Assembly: GCF_014645355.1 (NCBI RefSeq)
Contig: NZ_BMLS01000001.1
Span: 558,001-622,000 of the forward strand
DNA from: Bowmanella pacifica
Lineage (GTDB): Bacteria > Pseudomonadota > Gammaproteobacteria > Enterobacterales > Alteromonadaceae
Direction of reading: 5' to 3'
Length of the DNA: 64,000 nucleotides
Below are positions 44,467 through 54,221 of this stretch, piece by piece. The notes beneath the pieces were generated by a model. The model ran no database searches. It had not been told where the DNA came from and was given only the letters and a program-made list of their open reading frames with translations. The position numbers and the translations under genes were made by a program. Numbering within the stretch: the stretch's first letter is position 1; every line of letters begins with the position of its first letter.

Positions 44467-45390
44467 TTAAGGTTTAAACCCAAGCTGAGCAAGGAAATCA
44501 GAAAACTTCCTATACTGCCTAGTAGACAATGAAATTTGAAAAAAATAAATTATCGCTGTCTTCAGATTGAAGCCGCCATTAACTAACGCTTTAAAATACA
44601 AAGACAAACCTTTTAACTTATTGCCTCGTTGAGCATAACCTTTAGCGATTGAACGGCCCAACACAGCATGATAAGCCTTTCGCGTCATATGCTTCTTTGC
44701 TCGATTTAACCATTCCAAACGCTTAACAGGATCAATAGTGCTTGAGAGTCTGCTTTCATTCCATTGATCGTCCCAAATTGCAGAAGGCTTAGCCAACATT
44801 CTTAGCTGCCCACCATTCACAACTAGGCGCAAAGCAAAGTCGGCATCATCACCCCATCCAAGGTGTTCATCGTAAAGAACCGACTTTGCAAGACTAGCTG
44901 GTATAATTAATGTTATTGTTGGTACAAAGCCACGGTTCTTAAGCAGGTATTCAGAGACAGGTTCATTTTCCCTAATACCTCGTGTGGGCTTCAAAATATT
45001 CACACCACTTCCACGTTCAACAATGACCTGAGCGTAAGTGCAAACATCTTGGCCGCTATTTAAAACTGACAAAGCTTGTTGTAAATGGAAAGGTAAAAAT
45101 ACATCATCAGAATCCAAAAAAGCGATGTACTTTCCATTAGCAGCTTTGATCCCTGTATTTCTCGCTTTGCTGGCGCCACCATTAGTTTGCTTTATGTACC
45201 TTAAACGTGTCTCCTGTTTACAAAGATTCTCCATGAGTTGTTCCGTATCATCCTGAGAACCATCATCAACAACAATAATTTCGAAACATTGTTCAGTTTG
45301 CTGTAATACTGACTCTAACGCCCGAACAATGCAATGCGCACGATTATAGGCTGGGATAACAACACTGAATAAAGGTTGCTCGAACATCAC
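44467..45390 (-). CDS. Glycosyltransferase family 2
   Basis: A 307-residue GT-A enzyme. The N-terminus has FSVVIPAYNRAHCIVRALESVLQQT, IIVVDDGSQDDT and GGASKARNTGIKAANGKYIAFLDSDD, in which DSDD is the metal/UDP-sugar-binding DxD motif. The C-terminal part (about 230-307) carries a hydrophobic or amphipathic region that may sit on the membrane. It adds one sugar to the lipid-linked EPS repeat on the cytoplasmic face; donor and acceptor are unknown. It overlaps the GH10 gene by 4 bp. Confidence 0.92.
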   Translation of the reverse strand: MMFEQPLFSVVIPAYNRAHCIVRALESVLQQTEQCFEIIVVDDGSQDDTEQLMENLCKQETRLRYIKQTNGGASKARNTGIKAANGKYIAFLDSDDVFLPFHLQQALSVLNSGQDVCTYAQVIVERGSGVNILKPTRGIRENEPVSEYLLKNRGFVPTITLIIPASLAKSVLYDEHLGWGDDADFALRLVVNGGQLRMLAKPSAIWDDQWNESRLSSTIDPVKRLEWLNRAKKHMTRKAYHAVLGRSIAKGYAQRGNKLKGLSLYFKALVNGGFNLKTAIIYFFQISLSTRQYRKFSDFLAQLGFKP

Positions 45391-46517
45391 GATTCCTTAC
45401 ACTCACCTTCATCAGCCAGATGCAAAAGGCGTTCAACTACTAGCTTGGGTTTCAGATTACGGTCAAATAACAATGGGTGATCCATACGCTCGGGAAGAGG
45501 CCAGTTATTCCGCCAACTTTCTGCATCAGAAATTCCCCAAAAAGTCACACGATTTACGCTAGCCCGATGGGCAAGCAGTACACAGAAAAGCTCTTGATAG
45601 CGGTCTGCAAGCTGAGCTTCTATATCAGTTGGCAAAGCACCGGAATAGGGATCCAATTCAGCCGCTCGTAAATTATTAATTTCAGCATCCTCTCCCCTTT
45701 CTTCCGGACCAGGAAAAGGCAATACAGATACATCCAGCTCGGAAATCATCACTTCAACGCCCAATGAAGCAAAGCGGCTAATAGCTTCGTCAAGAAGTTT
45801 TGCATCCGGGTAAGTCAAACTATAATGCCCTTGAATACCAACGGCATGAATAGGTATTCCTTTGCTTTTAAGTCTCTGAATAAGCCTGACTACAGCATCT
45901 TGCTTTGACTTATGCACTAGACCATAGTCGTTATAGTAGAGCTTAGCGTCAGGATCTGCTGCATGAGCAAATTCAAAAGCTCTCTCAATAAAATCCTCAC
46001 CAATAATGTTCAGCCAAGGACTTTTACGAAAAGTGCCATCGTATCCAAATGCTTCATTTACTACATCCCAACCGTAAACTTTACCTTTATATCGTCCTAC
46101 TACAGTAGAAATATGCTTTTCTAGTCTTGCTAACAACTTTGCTCTAGAAAGGTTGGAGTCATCTTCAGTAAACAGCCAGTCAGGATTCGCCTTGTGCCAG
46201 ACCAACGTATGTCCAACAAGCTTTTTACCGTGTTCATGTCCCCAAGCAACGAATTGGTCAACCATTTCGAATTCATATTTACCTGGCTTTACTTCTAATT
46301 GAGACCACTTCATTGAAAACTCATGAGTCAACGAATTGAAGTGTTTTTTCACTATTGAACTCTTTTCGAATTCACTTAGGTCAGATGTAGAAACCGCAAC
46401 GCCTATATCAAAGTACTCACGATACCGATCAGCTAGGCCTGTTTGAGCACAGCCTGTCGTAAAAAGTGAAAATACGGCCAAGAATAAAATTGATTTAACG
46501 TAAGAAAAAAAATCCAT
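45387..46517 (-). CDS. GH10 glycoside hydrolase (endo-beta-1,4-xylanase family), lipoprotein
   Basis: A 376-residue predicted lipoprotein (Cys at 23 in FTTGCAQ). The GH10 barrel is evident: GHTLVWHKANPDWL, WDVVNEAF with acid/base E155, YYNDYGL, VGIQGHYSL and the nucleophile E259 in ISELDVSVLP, followed by WGISDAESWRNNWPLP. GH10 enzymes cut beta-1,4-xylans and some related glycans. Position inside the EPS operon, between Wzy and a GT2 gene with overlapping ends, suggests that it trims or releases the polymer made by this cluster rather than digesting food xylan. That role is an inference. Confidence 0.93.
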   Translation of the reverse strand: MDFFSYVKSILFLAVFSLFTTGCAQTGLADRYREYFDIGVAVSTSDLSEFEKSSIVKKHFNSLTHEFSMKWSQLEVKPGKYEFEMVDQFVAWGHEHGKKLVGHTLVWHKANPDWLFTEDDSNLSRAKLLARLEKHISTVVGRYKGKVYGWDVVNEAFGYDGTFRKSPWLNIIGEDFIERAFEFAHAADPDAKLYYNDYGLVHKSKQDAVVRLIQRLKSKGIPIHAVGIQGHYSLTYPDAKLLDEAISRFASLGVEVMISELDVSVLPFPGPEERGEDAEINNLRAAELDPYSGALPTDIEAQLADRYQELFCVLLAHRASVNRVTFWGISDAESWRNNWPLPERMDHPLLFDRNLKPKLVVERLLHLADEGECKES

Positions 46518-46538
46518 TTCAATACAACCCTCAAGTCA

Positions 46539-47831
46539 TTAAGAACTTTCCAAGCTCTTACAGTCAGATTTCAAATATAGGCAAAAATATAAAATTAGCA
46601 TCATGAACCACCGACCATCTGCAGAATTAAGAAGATCAGTTTCCAACATGTTATGCAAAGAGAAAAAGAAAAAAGATGAAAAGAAGATATAGATAAATGG
46701 ATGAGAAGCCCCGCCACCGAAACTGACAGCCTTAAATATTGGCAGAACTATAAACACCAACAACACCAAGAGGAACCCTATGAATCCAAGAGAAATGAAA
46801 GCCTCAAGATATCCATTGTGGGAGTGTGTTAATGTGAATACCCAGTCCACCCAACCAAAGGCATATGTTGCAAGTAACATTTCGTCACCGACACTCCAAA
46901 CCGATCCGTAGCCCACCCCTAGCCAAAAATGGTCACCTATTGCCCGAATAACCATATCCCAAATCGTTGCTCGGCCCGTAAAAGCTTCAGGATTATCCAA
47001 AACACCTATAAATGCATCAAGAATAGATTCTCTGAACAAGATAAGAAGTGAAATTAGTAAAATATAGAAGACAATTAGGGCAGCTGAAAACACTTTGTAT
47101 TTCAACAGTCTCATCATCATGAGACCAAAGAGTAAGGAAGGTATTAATAATGCCAGACTCGTTTTAGATTTTGTAAAAGCCAGAAATATCAATGCAGAAA
47201 TTGACAGTAATAGCCACATTTTTTTTCTACCTAAACTATACTGATAGAGAAACAACGATATAGCCACCACCAGTGCGGGCCCTGCATGATTTTTATGAAT
47301 AAAAATTCCCTTCCAGTTTCCTTCTAATCCAGTATCGAAAAGCTCTGCCCCCATATGCACTGCACCAGGTAATACAGGGATGGAAATCAAACTAATAATA
47401 ACAAGGGAGGCTAGCACAACTGTGAGACAGTCGATAACCTGCTTCAACGTTAAACAGCTAACTAGCATAAATATGGTACTAGCCGTGATTAATAATAAAA
47501 ATACCCGCCGAACAGAGATAGAAGGATGATCAGCCCACGCTATCGACAATATGCACCAAACAACTAGCACTAAAAACCAAGCGATCTTTTTAAATTCATA
47601 TACAGAGGACAATTTAATAAAACAAAAAAAAGAACTTGCCCACAAAGAAATAAATACCAGCTGCCTTAGAAAGTTCCCACCTCCGGTATCTCCCATTTCA
47701 ATATCCAAACCACTGGACGTAGCAAAAGGTGATAAGCCTACAAAAGAAAAAACAAGCAAAAAACTCAATGTATAGCTAGCTAATCGATGCAAATCAAAGG
47801 CGGGAATTCTAATAAGCATTTTAAATATCAA
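46539..47831 (-). CDS. O-antigen ligase/polymerase-like protein (Wzy)
   Basis: A 430-residue integral membrane protein with about ten to twelve hydrophobic segments. The Wzy_C/O-antigen-ligase signature lies in the long periplasmic region: GIFIHKNHAGPALVVAISLFLYQ, then TGRATIWDMVIRAI, LGVGYGSVW and LTHSHNGYLEAFISLGFIG. It should polymerise lipid-linked repeat units at the periplasmic face. It overlaps the upstream GT2 gene by 4 bp and is followed by the GH10 gene after 21 bp. AT-rich. Confidence 0.88.
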   Translation of the reverse strand: MIFKMLIRIPAFDLHRLASYTLSFLLVFSFVGLSPFATSSGLDIEMGDTGGGNFLRQLVFISLWASSFFCFIKLSSVYEFKKIAWFLVLVVWCILSIAWADHPSISVRRVFLLLITASTIFMLVSCLTLKQVIDCLTVVLASLVIISLISIPVLPGAVHMGAELFDTGLEGNWKGIFIHKNHAGPALVVAISLFLYQYSLGRKKMWLLLSISALIFLAFTKSKTSLALLIPSLLFGLMMMRLLKYKVFSAALIVFYILLISLLILFRESILDAFIGVLDNPEAFTGRATIWDMVIRAIGDHFWLGVGYGSVWSVGDEMLLATYAFGWVDWVFTLTHSHNGYLEAFISLGFIGFLLVLLVFIVLPIFKAVSFGGGASHPFIYIFFSSFFFFSLHNMLETDLLNSADGRWFMMLILYFCLYLKSDCKSLESS

Positions 47832-48766
47832 TTACCATGAATTTTTGAATAAACAGAGCGTTGCTTACCCTGAAAGGCACTTAACTTTCCAAATTGTCTA
47901 TATAATTTCAACTTTGCCTTCATATGCTTATGAGGTTTTAGAATATAAAGCAACATGCTAGCTAAAGAGAGCATAATAGCTACAGCTAGTTTCAGTATTT
48001 CTTTTATCCAGGTAAACAGACTTGGCTTAGACTTTTGAATAATTCGAATATCTCCCGCACCTATTCGAAATGCTCTTTCAAGCGCCCATGCTTTAGTCAT
48101 TCTTGATGCACCAAATAACTCATGGGACTGGGCTAAATGAGCAAATGCAAAGGTTGCTCCCTTGCGTTTCAGGCGAGTGAAATACTCTTTGTCTCCTCCT
48201 CCGACAACGGAGTAAAACGGGTCGAATCGCTCGTGTGGATAGTTGTCTACCACAGAGCGATGCAACAACACATTAGTGGTACCTTGGACAAGTTCGGTTG
48301 CTCCAGAGGAATGAGAGTCCGATTGGTAGTAGATATGCAATCCTTGCGCCCAATCAGGTCGCTCTCCTTCGAATTCAGGAGCCACACTCCCACCCACAAT
48401 ATCTGCGCCGGTCTGTTTTTGAACCTCTACCAATTGAGCAATCCACTGAGGCTCAACCCACTCGTCATCATCTATCATTGCCAGATAAGTACTTGAGAGA
48501 GTATCAAAAGCATACTGCATGAGCGCGTTCCGTACTTGTGATATACCCCTTTCATTTACGGCAATTGCATGCAACTCAAGTTTATATCCTTCTGCCTTGA
48601 GCTTCTCAGCCACGGCCAAACCTGCCCCATTATCACCTTCATTATCAGCGATTAAGACAATTGGATTAAAGTCAGCTTGCTGCAAAACAATCGAATCCAG
48701 CAGACGTTTCAGCCCCGCTGGACGTTTGAAGGTGGGTATACCTATTACGACTCGTAAAGAATCCAT
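47828..48766 (-). CDS. Glycosyltransferase family 2
   Basis: A 312-residue GT-A enzyme: VVIGIPTFKRPAGLKRLLDSI at the N-terminus, NERGISQVRNALMQYAFD, then YLAMIDDDEWVEPQW with the DDD metal site, and GADIVGGSVAPEF. A membrane-associated stretch lies near 258-280 (WIKEILKLAVAIMLSLASML). It probably adds one sugar of the EPS repeat. The start directly follows the Wzx stop; the stop overlaps the Wzy start by 4 bp. Confidence 0.92.
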   Translation of the reverse strand: MDSLRVVIGIPTFKRPAGLKRLLDSIVLQQADFNPIVLIADNEGDNGAGLAVAEKLKAEGYKLELHAIAVNERGISQVRNALMQYAFDTLSSTYLAMIDDDEWVEPQWIAQLVEVQKQTGADIVGGSVAPEFEGERPDWAQGLHIYYQSDSHSSGATELVQGTTNVLLHRSVVDNYPHERFDPFYSVVGGGDKEYFTRLKRKGATFAFAHLAQSHELFGASRMTKAWALERAFRIGAGDIRIIQKSKPSLFTWIKEILKLAVAIMLSLASMLLYILKPHKHMKAKLKLYRQFGKLSAFQGKQRSVYSKIHGN

Positions 48767-50041
48767 TTACGACTTAACTCCGCTATAAAGTGATAAAAGT
48801 AAGATAAAGGCGAAAACTTCCCCAATTAAAATACCAATCAAAGAGAATTCTGGGGGAAAATACTGAAGGATTAAAAATACAACGGGAATGGTAAGCAAAG
48901 AGGACTTAAGTGTCACCAGACTTAGTGCCTTAAACCTATCAGCCGCCTGTAAAAAGACACTGTAAGTACTACTAACAGATCGACTCCCACGAACTAAAGC
49001 AATAAACAAAGTCGCCCAGAGCAAGGCACTCAGTGTACTAGCATCTTTCCAATAAATGTCAGAAAAAAGAGTTAAGACAATCGCAGCAGCAATACAATTA
49101 ATTATCCAAAAAACGATGTTAACGGCGCGGTATCTTACCAAAGACAGTTTGGCTTGAGACACCTCATTGTTAGCTAACATCCGTCTCAAGCGTGGTCTCT
49201 CAACCTGATTTAAACTGTTGAGCACCACCATGACAGGCCTAAATAACAAAGAAGCCGCTGCAATTGGCGCAAAAGCTGCTGGTCCAAAAAATAAAGTAAC
49301 CATATAGGAGTGGGAATTCAGGGTCCCTTCTGTTGTCAACACGCCAAGCAATGCGTGCTTACCTTGCTTGTTCCAACCATTAGCGAACCCTCTCAGATCA
49401 GCACCAAATACCTGAATGCATTGCATACATAGGAATTCACGTCCCAACCAGAACAAAGACAAGCTTGCTGCAACTCCGGTTAGGCACCCAAAACTCAACA
49501 GACTGACGTTGTCGGATAAAAATAGATAACCGGCTAGAGTTAGACTGAGCAATGTATAGTTTGCGTCGGAGACCACTACCTTGGCATGCCGATGGCTATT
49601 ATTGCAATACGCCCTCCCAAACCAACGCAATGTAGTAAAGAAAGCACTAATCCCATAAGTTAACGATAGCAGCCAGTTATTTTCAAACCCCCAGACAATC
49701 CCTGCCTGAATAACGGCGAAGATAAGACAGAGAAGTAGATTGGCCAGCATAAAACTTTGAAGTGTCCTGTTGCCTGAACGCTCTCTCTGACTTTTTGTAT
49801 CTGCAAGCGCAATAAGGAGAGGGGAGCCCAACATTGCATTAGAAAAACCATTGGCCAACGCTTGCGTTATCAATAGAAATGCAAATAGTCCATACTCTTC
49901 AATGGCTCCTTTCTGCATCAAGCAAAGCGCCAACACCAGGCTGGACAAGGCCATCCCGGCAGAGCCACCAATGGCGGCCAGCGCTCGCTTAAAGGGTAAT
50001 TTACTGGACATCGGCGGTAACTTGCCTCTTACCCTTTCCAT
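48767..50041 (-). CDS. Polysaccharide flippase-like membrane protein (Wzx)
   Basis: A 424-residue protein with about twelve hydrophobic segments spread over its length and short loops, as in MATE/MOP-type flippases (LALCLMQKGAIEEYGLFAFLLITQALANGFSNAMLGSPLLIAL near the N-terminus). It should turn lipid-linked repeat units to the periplasmic side for Wzy. The frame starts at 50041, inside the end of the WecG gene; an ATG at 50011 gives a smaller overlap and may be the true start. Neither has a strong ribosome site. Identity rests on topology and place in the operon more than on motifs. Confidence 0.75.
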   Translation of the reverse strand: MERVRGKLPPMSSKLPFKRALAAIGGSAGMALSSLVLALCLMQKGAIEEYGLFAFLLITQALANGFSNAMLGSPLLIALADTKSQRERSGNRTLQSFMLANLLLCLIFAVIQAGIVWGFENNWLLSLTYGISAFFTTLRWFGRAYCNNSHRHAKVVVSDANYTLLSLTLAGYLFLSDNVSLLSFGCLTGVAASLSLFWLGREFLCMQCIQVFGADLRGFANGWNKQGKHALLGVLTTEGTLNSHSYMVTLFFGPAAFAPIAAASLLFRPVMVVLNSLNQVERPRLRRMLANNEVSQAKLSLVRYRAVNIVFWIINCIAAAIVLTLFSDIYWKDASTLSALLWATLFIALVRGSRSVSSTYSVFLQAADRFKALSLVTLKSSLLTIPVVFLILQYFPPEFSLIGILIGEVFAFILLLSLYSGVKS

Positions 50042-50798
50042 GCTTAATCACGCAAAATATAGCGTGGGGATTGGTCAGCAGATAACGAACAAATAATTTA
50101 CGCGGATCATTGGCCATTCTGAAAAGCCACTCAAGACCGGCATTTTGCATCCACATAGGGGCACGTGGATATTCTCCGGTAATGTAGTTGTAACAACCAC
50201 CACAGGAAATAATCACCGGCACATTGAGTCTGTGTTTATTACGGATACAAAAAATCTGCTCTTTAGGCTTGCCTAATCCAACCCAAAGCACGTCTGGTTT
50301 AGCCTCATTGATAGCAGCACAAATAGCCTCTTCTTCAGCGTCGGTAAAATAACCATGCTGATGGCCAACCACATCAAAGTTAGCATAAGTCTTTGCCAGA
50401 ATTTCCGCCGCCTTACTGACCGAGCTTTCTTTTCCGCCCAGCAAAAAGTGTTTTAGCTTAGGGCTGTAAAAATTAGGGATATCGTGGATCATATCCGTGG
50501 TAGCAGTGCGTTCTGGAACCGGATTTTTGTTAAACCAGCGGGAGAAGCTGACTACACTCTGACCATCGGCATGCACAAGGTCAGCCTTATCCATCTGCTC
50601 TCGTGCTTCTTTATCTGAGTTATAGATAGATATGGCATGGCCATTGTTACTAAAAATAACAAAAGGCTCTCTTTTCTCTGGCTCAGCCTGCGCATACTTT
50701 TCGCAAACATCCCCCACCAGCTTTGCTAGTGCATCCCTTCCCAAACAGGCGGTTTGAATACCACCCACATTAACTTTTTCAAACGCTGGCTTGTACAT
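50001..50798 (-). CDS. WecG/TagA/CpsF-family glycosyltransferase (GT26)
   Basis: A 265-residue enzyme with the family's central signatures: VIFSNNGHAISIYNSDKEAREQMDKADLVHADGQSVV, ERTATTDMIHDI (the TD(L/M) motif), FLLGGKESSVSKAAEIL and VLWVGLGKPKEQIFCIRNKHRLNVPVIISCGGCYNYITGE. WecG/TagA enzymes transfer the second sugar (such as ManNAc or ManNAcA) onto an undecaprenyl-linked first sugar. It lies 15 bp after the epimerase gene and overlaps the Wzx gene. Sugar specificity is not visible. Confidence 0.93.
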   Translation of the reverse strand: MYKPAFEKVNVGGIQTACLGRDALAKLVGDVCEKYAQAEPEKREPFVIFSNNGHAISIYNSDKEAREQMDKADLVHADGQSVVSFSRWFNKNPVPERTATTDMIHDIPNFYSPKLKHFLLGGKESSVSKAAEILAKTYANFDVVGHQHGYFTDAEEEAICAAINEAKPDVLWVGLGKPKEQIFCIRNKHRLNVPVIISCGGCYNYITGEYPRAPMWMQNAGLEWLFRMANDPRKLFVRYLLTNPHAIFCVIKHGKGKRQVTADVQ

Positions 50799-50813
50799 TC
50801 GCCAAACACTCCA

Positions 50814-51803
50814 TTACTTATAAAAGGCTTTATACCAGTCAACGAAACGCTGCATCCCTTCCACTAAATCTGTCTTCGGTGCAAATCCAGTACATTGATT
50901 CAAGGCGGTCACATCGGCATAGGTTTGGTATACATCACCAGGCTGCATGGGCAGATAATTTTTATTGGCGGGCTTTCCACAGGCGCTTTCAATAGCACTA
51001 ATAAAGGTTTCAAGTTCAACCGGCTGATTGTTACCTATGTTGTAAAGCGCATAATAGGGATTGTCAGCCAACTGCACAGGATAATCCGCGCTGCCCGGAA
51101 TCTGTGCCTGAACCCGCACTATGCCTTCAACAATGTCGTCCACATAGGTGAAATCACGCTGCAGTTTGCCATGGTTGTATACATCAATGGTTTTACCCTC
51201 GAGTATCGCCTTAGTGAACTTAAACGGCGCCATATCCGGTCTGCCCCAAGGGCCATATACAGTAAAGAAACGCAGCCCTGTGGTAGGCAGTTGATACAGA
51301 TGGCTATAGGTATGCGCCATTAATTCGTTGGCTTTTTTGGTTGCCGCATAAAGTGAGATGGGCGTATCAACCCTGTCACTTTCACTAAAGGGCACCTTCT
51401 GCTGGTTACCGTAAACCGAGCTGCTTGATGCATAGACCAAGTGCTCAACTTTATGGTGCCGGCAGCCTTCCAGAATATTCAAGGTACCAGTCAGGTTGCT
51501 GTCGGCATAGGCCATAGGGTTTTCCAGCGAGTAGCGCACTCCTGCCTGGGCTGCCAGATGAATCACCCGCTGGAACTGCTCTTTGGCAAAGAGCTCAGCC
51601 ATCCCAATACGGTCTGCCAAGTCCAATTTAATAAAACGAAATTTAGGGTAGTTTGCCAACTGCACTAACCGCGCATCCTTTAACGTCGGGTCGTAGTAAT
51701 CATTCAGGTTGTCTATACCCACAACCTCATGACCTTGCTCCAGCAAAGCTTTGGCAGTGAACATGCCAATAAAGCCAGCGGCTCCGGTTACCAGAAATTT
51801 CAT
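50814..51803 (-). CDS. UDP-glucuronate 4-epimerase-type NAD-dependent epimerase
   Basis: A 329-residue extended SDR. The Rossmann motif GAAGFIG is at residues 7-13, with GIDNLNDYYDPTLKDARL, SSSSVYGNQQ and the catalytic YAATKKANE (YxxxK). FFTVYGPWGRPDMA is typical of the CapI/UDP-glucuronate 4-epimerase branch. It would convert UDP-GlcA, made by the Ugd encoded upstream, to UDP-GalA. The ATG at 51803 is chosen because the Rossmann fold begins there; a frame starting at 51839 adds 12 unrelated residues. A weak hairpin separates it from ugd. Confidence 0.9.
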   Translation of the reverse strand: MKFLVTGAAGFIGMFTAKALLEQGHEVVGIDNLNDYYDPTLKDARLVQLANYPKFRFIKLDLADRIGMAELFAKEQFQRVIHLAAQAGVRYSLENPMAYADSNLTGTLNILEGCRHHKVEHLVYASSSSVYGNQQKVPFSESDRVDTPISLYAATKKANELMAHTYSHLYQLPTTGLRFFTVYGPWGRPDMAPFKFTKAILEGKTIDVYNHGKLQRDFTYVDDIVEGIVRVQAQIPGSADYPVQLADNPYYALYNIGNNQPVELETFISAIESACGKPANKNYLPMQPGDVYQTYADVTALNQCTGFAPKTDLVEGMQRFVDWYKAFYK

Positions 51804-51847
51804 TTTACTTGCCTTAATATTTTGAAGTTCAAACAGCAATGAGAATA

Positions 51848-51868
51848 AAGGGCCCTTTACAGGCCCTT
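51848..51868 (-). terminator. Weak terminator or attenuator after ugd
   Basis: AAGGGCC and GGCCCTT form a 7-bp stem with a 7-nt loop, followed on the minus strand by TATTCTC. The poor U tract suggests only partial stopping between ugd and the epimerase gene. Confidence 0.45.
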
Positions 51869-51874
51869 GTTAAC

Positions 51875-53215
51875 TCAGTAGTTAGCGACACTCGCGCCGC
51901 GCCCTATGGCGTAATAGGTAAAGCCCTTGCGGTTCATACGGCTAGGCTCAAACAGGTTGCGGCCATCAAAAATAACCGCTTCGCTAAGTTGCGATTTGAT
52001 TAAGTCAAAATCCGGTGCCCTGAATTGTTGCCATTCAGTACAGATAATCAGTGCATCAGCCCCCTTAAGGGCCGCTTCTTTAGTACCTACCAGGCTTAGA
52101 TCCTCACGTACACCGTAGATACGCTGAGTTTCTTCCATGGCTTCCGGGTCAAAAGCCTGCACTTTCGCACCTTGTTCCCAAAGGGCTTCAAGCAGCACCC
52201 GGCTTGGCGCTTCGCGCATATCGTCGGTATTAGGTTTGAAGCTTAGGCCCCACAAAGCAATAGTCTTGCCAGCCAACTGCCCGTTAAAGTGACGCTCAAC
52301 CAAAGAAGGCAGCTTGCTCTTCTGACGATCATTCACCGCTTCTACCGCTTGCAAAATAGCGGGTTGGTAATCGTGCTGTTCAGAGGTACGAATCAAGGCT
52401 TGTACATCTTTAGGGAAGCAAGAACCACCGTAACCACAACCAGGATAAATAAAGTGGTAACCAATACGCGGGTCAGAGCCGATACCACGACGTACCGCTT
52501 CAATATCAGCGCCTAGGATTTCGGCCAGGTTAGCCATTTCATTCATAAAGCTGATTTTGGTGGCCAGCATGCAGTTGGCGGCATACTTGGTTAGCTCAGC
52601 AGAACGCACATCCATAAAAATCACTTTGTCGTGATTACGGTTGAACGGCGCATACAGTTCGCGCATCAAATCTTGCGGGCGCTCATCATAAGTCCCGATA
52701 ATGATACGGTCAGGTCGCATGCAATCGTTAACTGCTGCCCCTTCTTTAAGAAACTCGGGGTTAGACACCACATCGAATTCAATGGCCGCACTGCGCTCAG
52801 CCAGAATATCAGCAATCTTCTGCTTCACCTTGTCAGCTGTGCCAACCGGCACGGTAGACTTATCAATAATAACTTTGGGACTTTCCATATGTTTGGCGAT
52901 GGTCGAAGCAACCGCCAGTACATATTTAAGATCCGCAGAGCCATCTTCATCCGGCGGCGTACCCACGGCAATAAATTGCACTTCACCATGCTCTACCCCT
53001 TTGGCAGCATCAGTGGTGAAGTTTAAACGGCCGGCTTTATAATGGCTTTCAACTAAAGGAGTCAGCCCAGGCTCATAAATAGGGATAATCCCTTTTTTGA
53101 GGTTTTCGACTTTATTTTCATCAACGTCGACACACACCACATCGTGGCCCACTTCAGCCAACACTGCTGCTTGCACCAGGCCTACATAGCCGATACCAAA
53201 TACTGTTACGCGCAT
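51875..53215 (-). CDS. ugd: UDP-glucose 6-dehydrogenase
   Basis: A 446-residue enzyme that oxidises UDP-glucose to UDP-glucuronate with NAD. The N-terminal Rossmann motif is VFGIGYVGL, followed by [46 protein letters not shown] and the catalytic Cys in [14 protein letters not shown] are all present, with [19 protein letters not shown] in the C-terminal domain. It starts 40 bp after galU and supplies UDP-GlcA to the epimerase and EPS glycosyltransferases. Confidence 0.97.
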   Translation of the reverse strand: MRVTVFGIGYVGLVQAAVLAEVGHDVVCVDVDENKVENLKKGIIPIYEPGLTPLVESHYKAGRLNFTTDAAKGVEHGEVQFIAVGTPPDEDGSADLKYVLAVASTIAKHMESPKVIIDKSTVPVGTADKVKQKIADILAERSAAIEFDVVSNPEFLKEGAAVNDCMRPDRIIIGTYDERPQDLMRELYAPFNRNHDKVIFMDVRSAELTKYAANCMLATKISFMNEMANLAEILGADIEAVRRGIGSDPRIGYHFIYPGCGYGGSCFPKDVQALIRTSEQHDYQPAILQAVEAVNDRQKSKLPSLVERHFNGQLAGKTIALWGLSFKPNTDDMREAPSRVLLEALWEQGAKVQAFDPEAMEETQRIYGVREDLSLVGTKEAALKGADALIICTEWQQFRAPDFDLIKSQLSEAVIFDGRNLFEPSRMNRKGFTYYAIGRGASVANY

Positions 53216-53255
53216 TCTTTAACCTTACTCTAATGTATTCTCTGGGTTGTGATAG

Positions 53256-54221
53256 TTACTGCTTAGGTAATAAATGAGGAAACGCGCCGGTCTCCAGCTC
53301 TTTAAGCAGTCCTTCCATCACCGTACGAATCTGCGGGCCAAACCGCTCACTGTGTAGGGCATATTCCAAGTTGGCTTGCAGCAAGCCCATCTTGTTACCA
53401 CAGTCGTGGCTTTTGCCCAGAATTTGATAGGCTTCAATTTTTTCCAGCAGCAATAGCTGATGTAAGGCATCGGTTAACTGAATCTCATCACCAGCACCTG
53501 GCGGGGTGAACTCTAGCAAATCCCACACAGCAGCAGACAGCACATAACGGCCGGTAATAGCTAAATTGCTGGGCGCATCGTCTAAATCAGGCTTTTCCAC
53601 CATGTCTTTGATAAGAGCGTTCTCGCCAGCCTTAAGCTCAACGCCACTAATATCAACCACACCATATTGATTCACTAATTCATGCGCCACCGGCTCAACC
53701 ATAATCTGGCTATGGCCTGTTTCACCAAAACGTTTAACCATGGCGGCCAGGTTGTCTTTTTTCAGATTACTACGATGCTTATCTACCATTACGTCAGGTA
53801 GAATCACAGCGAAAGGCTGTTCGCCAATTACCGAACGCGCGCACAGAATCGCATGGCCTAAGCCCAGGGCTTGCGGCTGACGTACAGAGATAATAGTGAC
53901 GTTTTTAGGCACGATATTGCGAACTTCGTCCAGCAACTGTCTTTTTACCCGCTTCTCCAGCGTGGCTTCCAGCTCAAAACTGGTATCAAAGTGGTTCTCA
54001 ATACTGTTCTTTGAAGAGTGCGTAACCAATACAATCTCAGTAATGCCTGCTGCCACAGCCTCTTGCACCACATACTGAATCATAGGTTTATCCACGACAG
54101 TCAGCATTTCCTTGGGAATGGCTTTGGTCGCGGGGAGCATACGCGTGCCCAACCCGGCCACAGGAATTACCGCTTTGGTAACCAACGACGGGGAAGTGTC
54201 AGTGTTCGAAGTTTTCAACAT
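53256..54221 (-). CDS. galU: UTP-glucose-1-phosphate uridylyltransferase
   Basis: A 321-residue nucleotidyltransferase making UDP-glucose from UTP and glucose-1-phosphate. The N-terminal signature [24 protein letters not shown], then [42 protein letters not shown] and [14 protein letters not shown] are diagnostic. It is the first gene of the minus-strand EPS arm and provides the precursor for Ugd. The ATG is preceded by a 508-bp gap shared with lapG. Confidence 0.97.
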   Translation of the reverse strand: MLKTSNTDTSPSLVTKAVIPVAGLGTRMLPATKAIPKEMLTVVDKPMIQYVVQEAVAAGITEIVLVTHSSKNSIENHFDTSFELEATLEKRVKRQLLDEVRNIVPKNVTIISVRQPQALGLGHAILCARSVIGEQPFAVILPDVMVDKHRSNLKKDNLAAMVKRFGETGHSQIMVEPVAHELVNQYGVVDISGVELKAGENALIKDMVEKPDLDDAPSNLAITGRYVLSAAVWDLLEFTPPGAGDEIQLTDALHQLLLLEKIEAYQILGKSHDCGNKMGLLQANLEYALHSERFGPQIRTVMEGLLKELETGAFPHLLPKQ

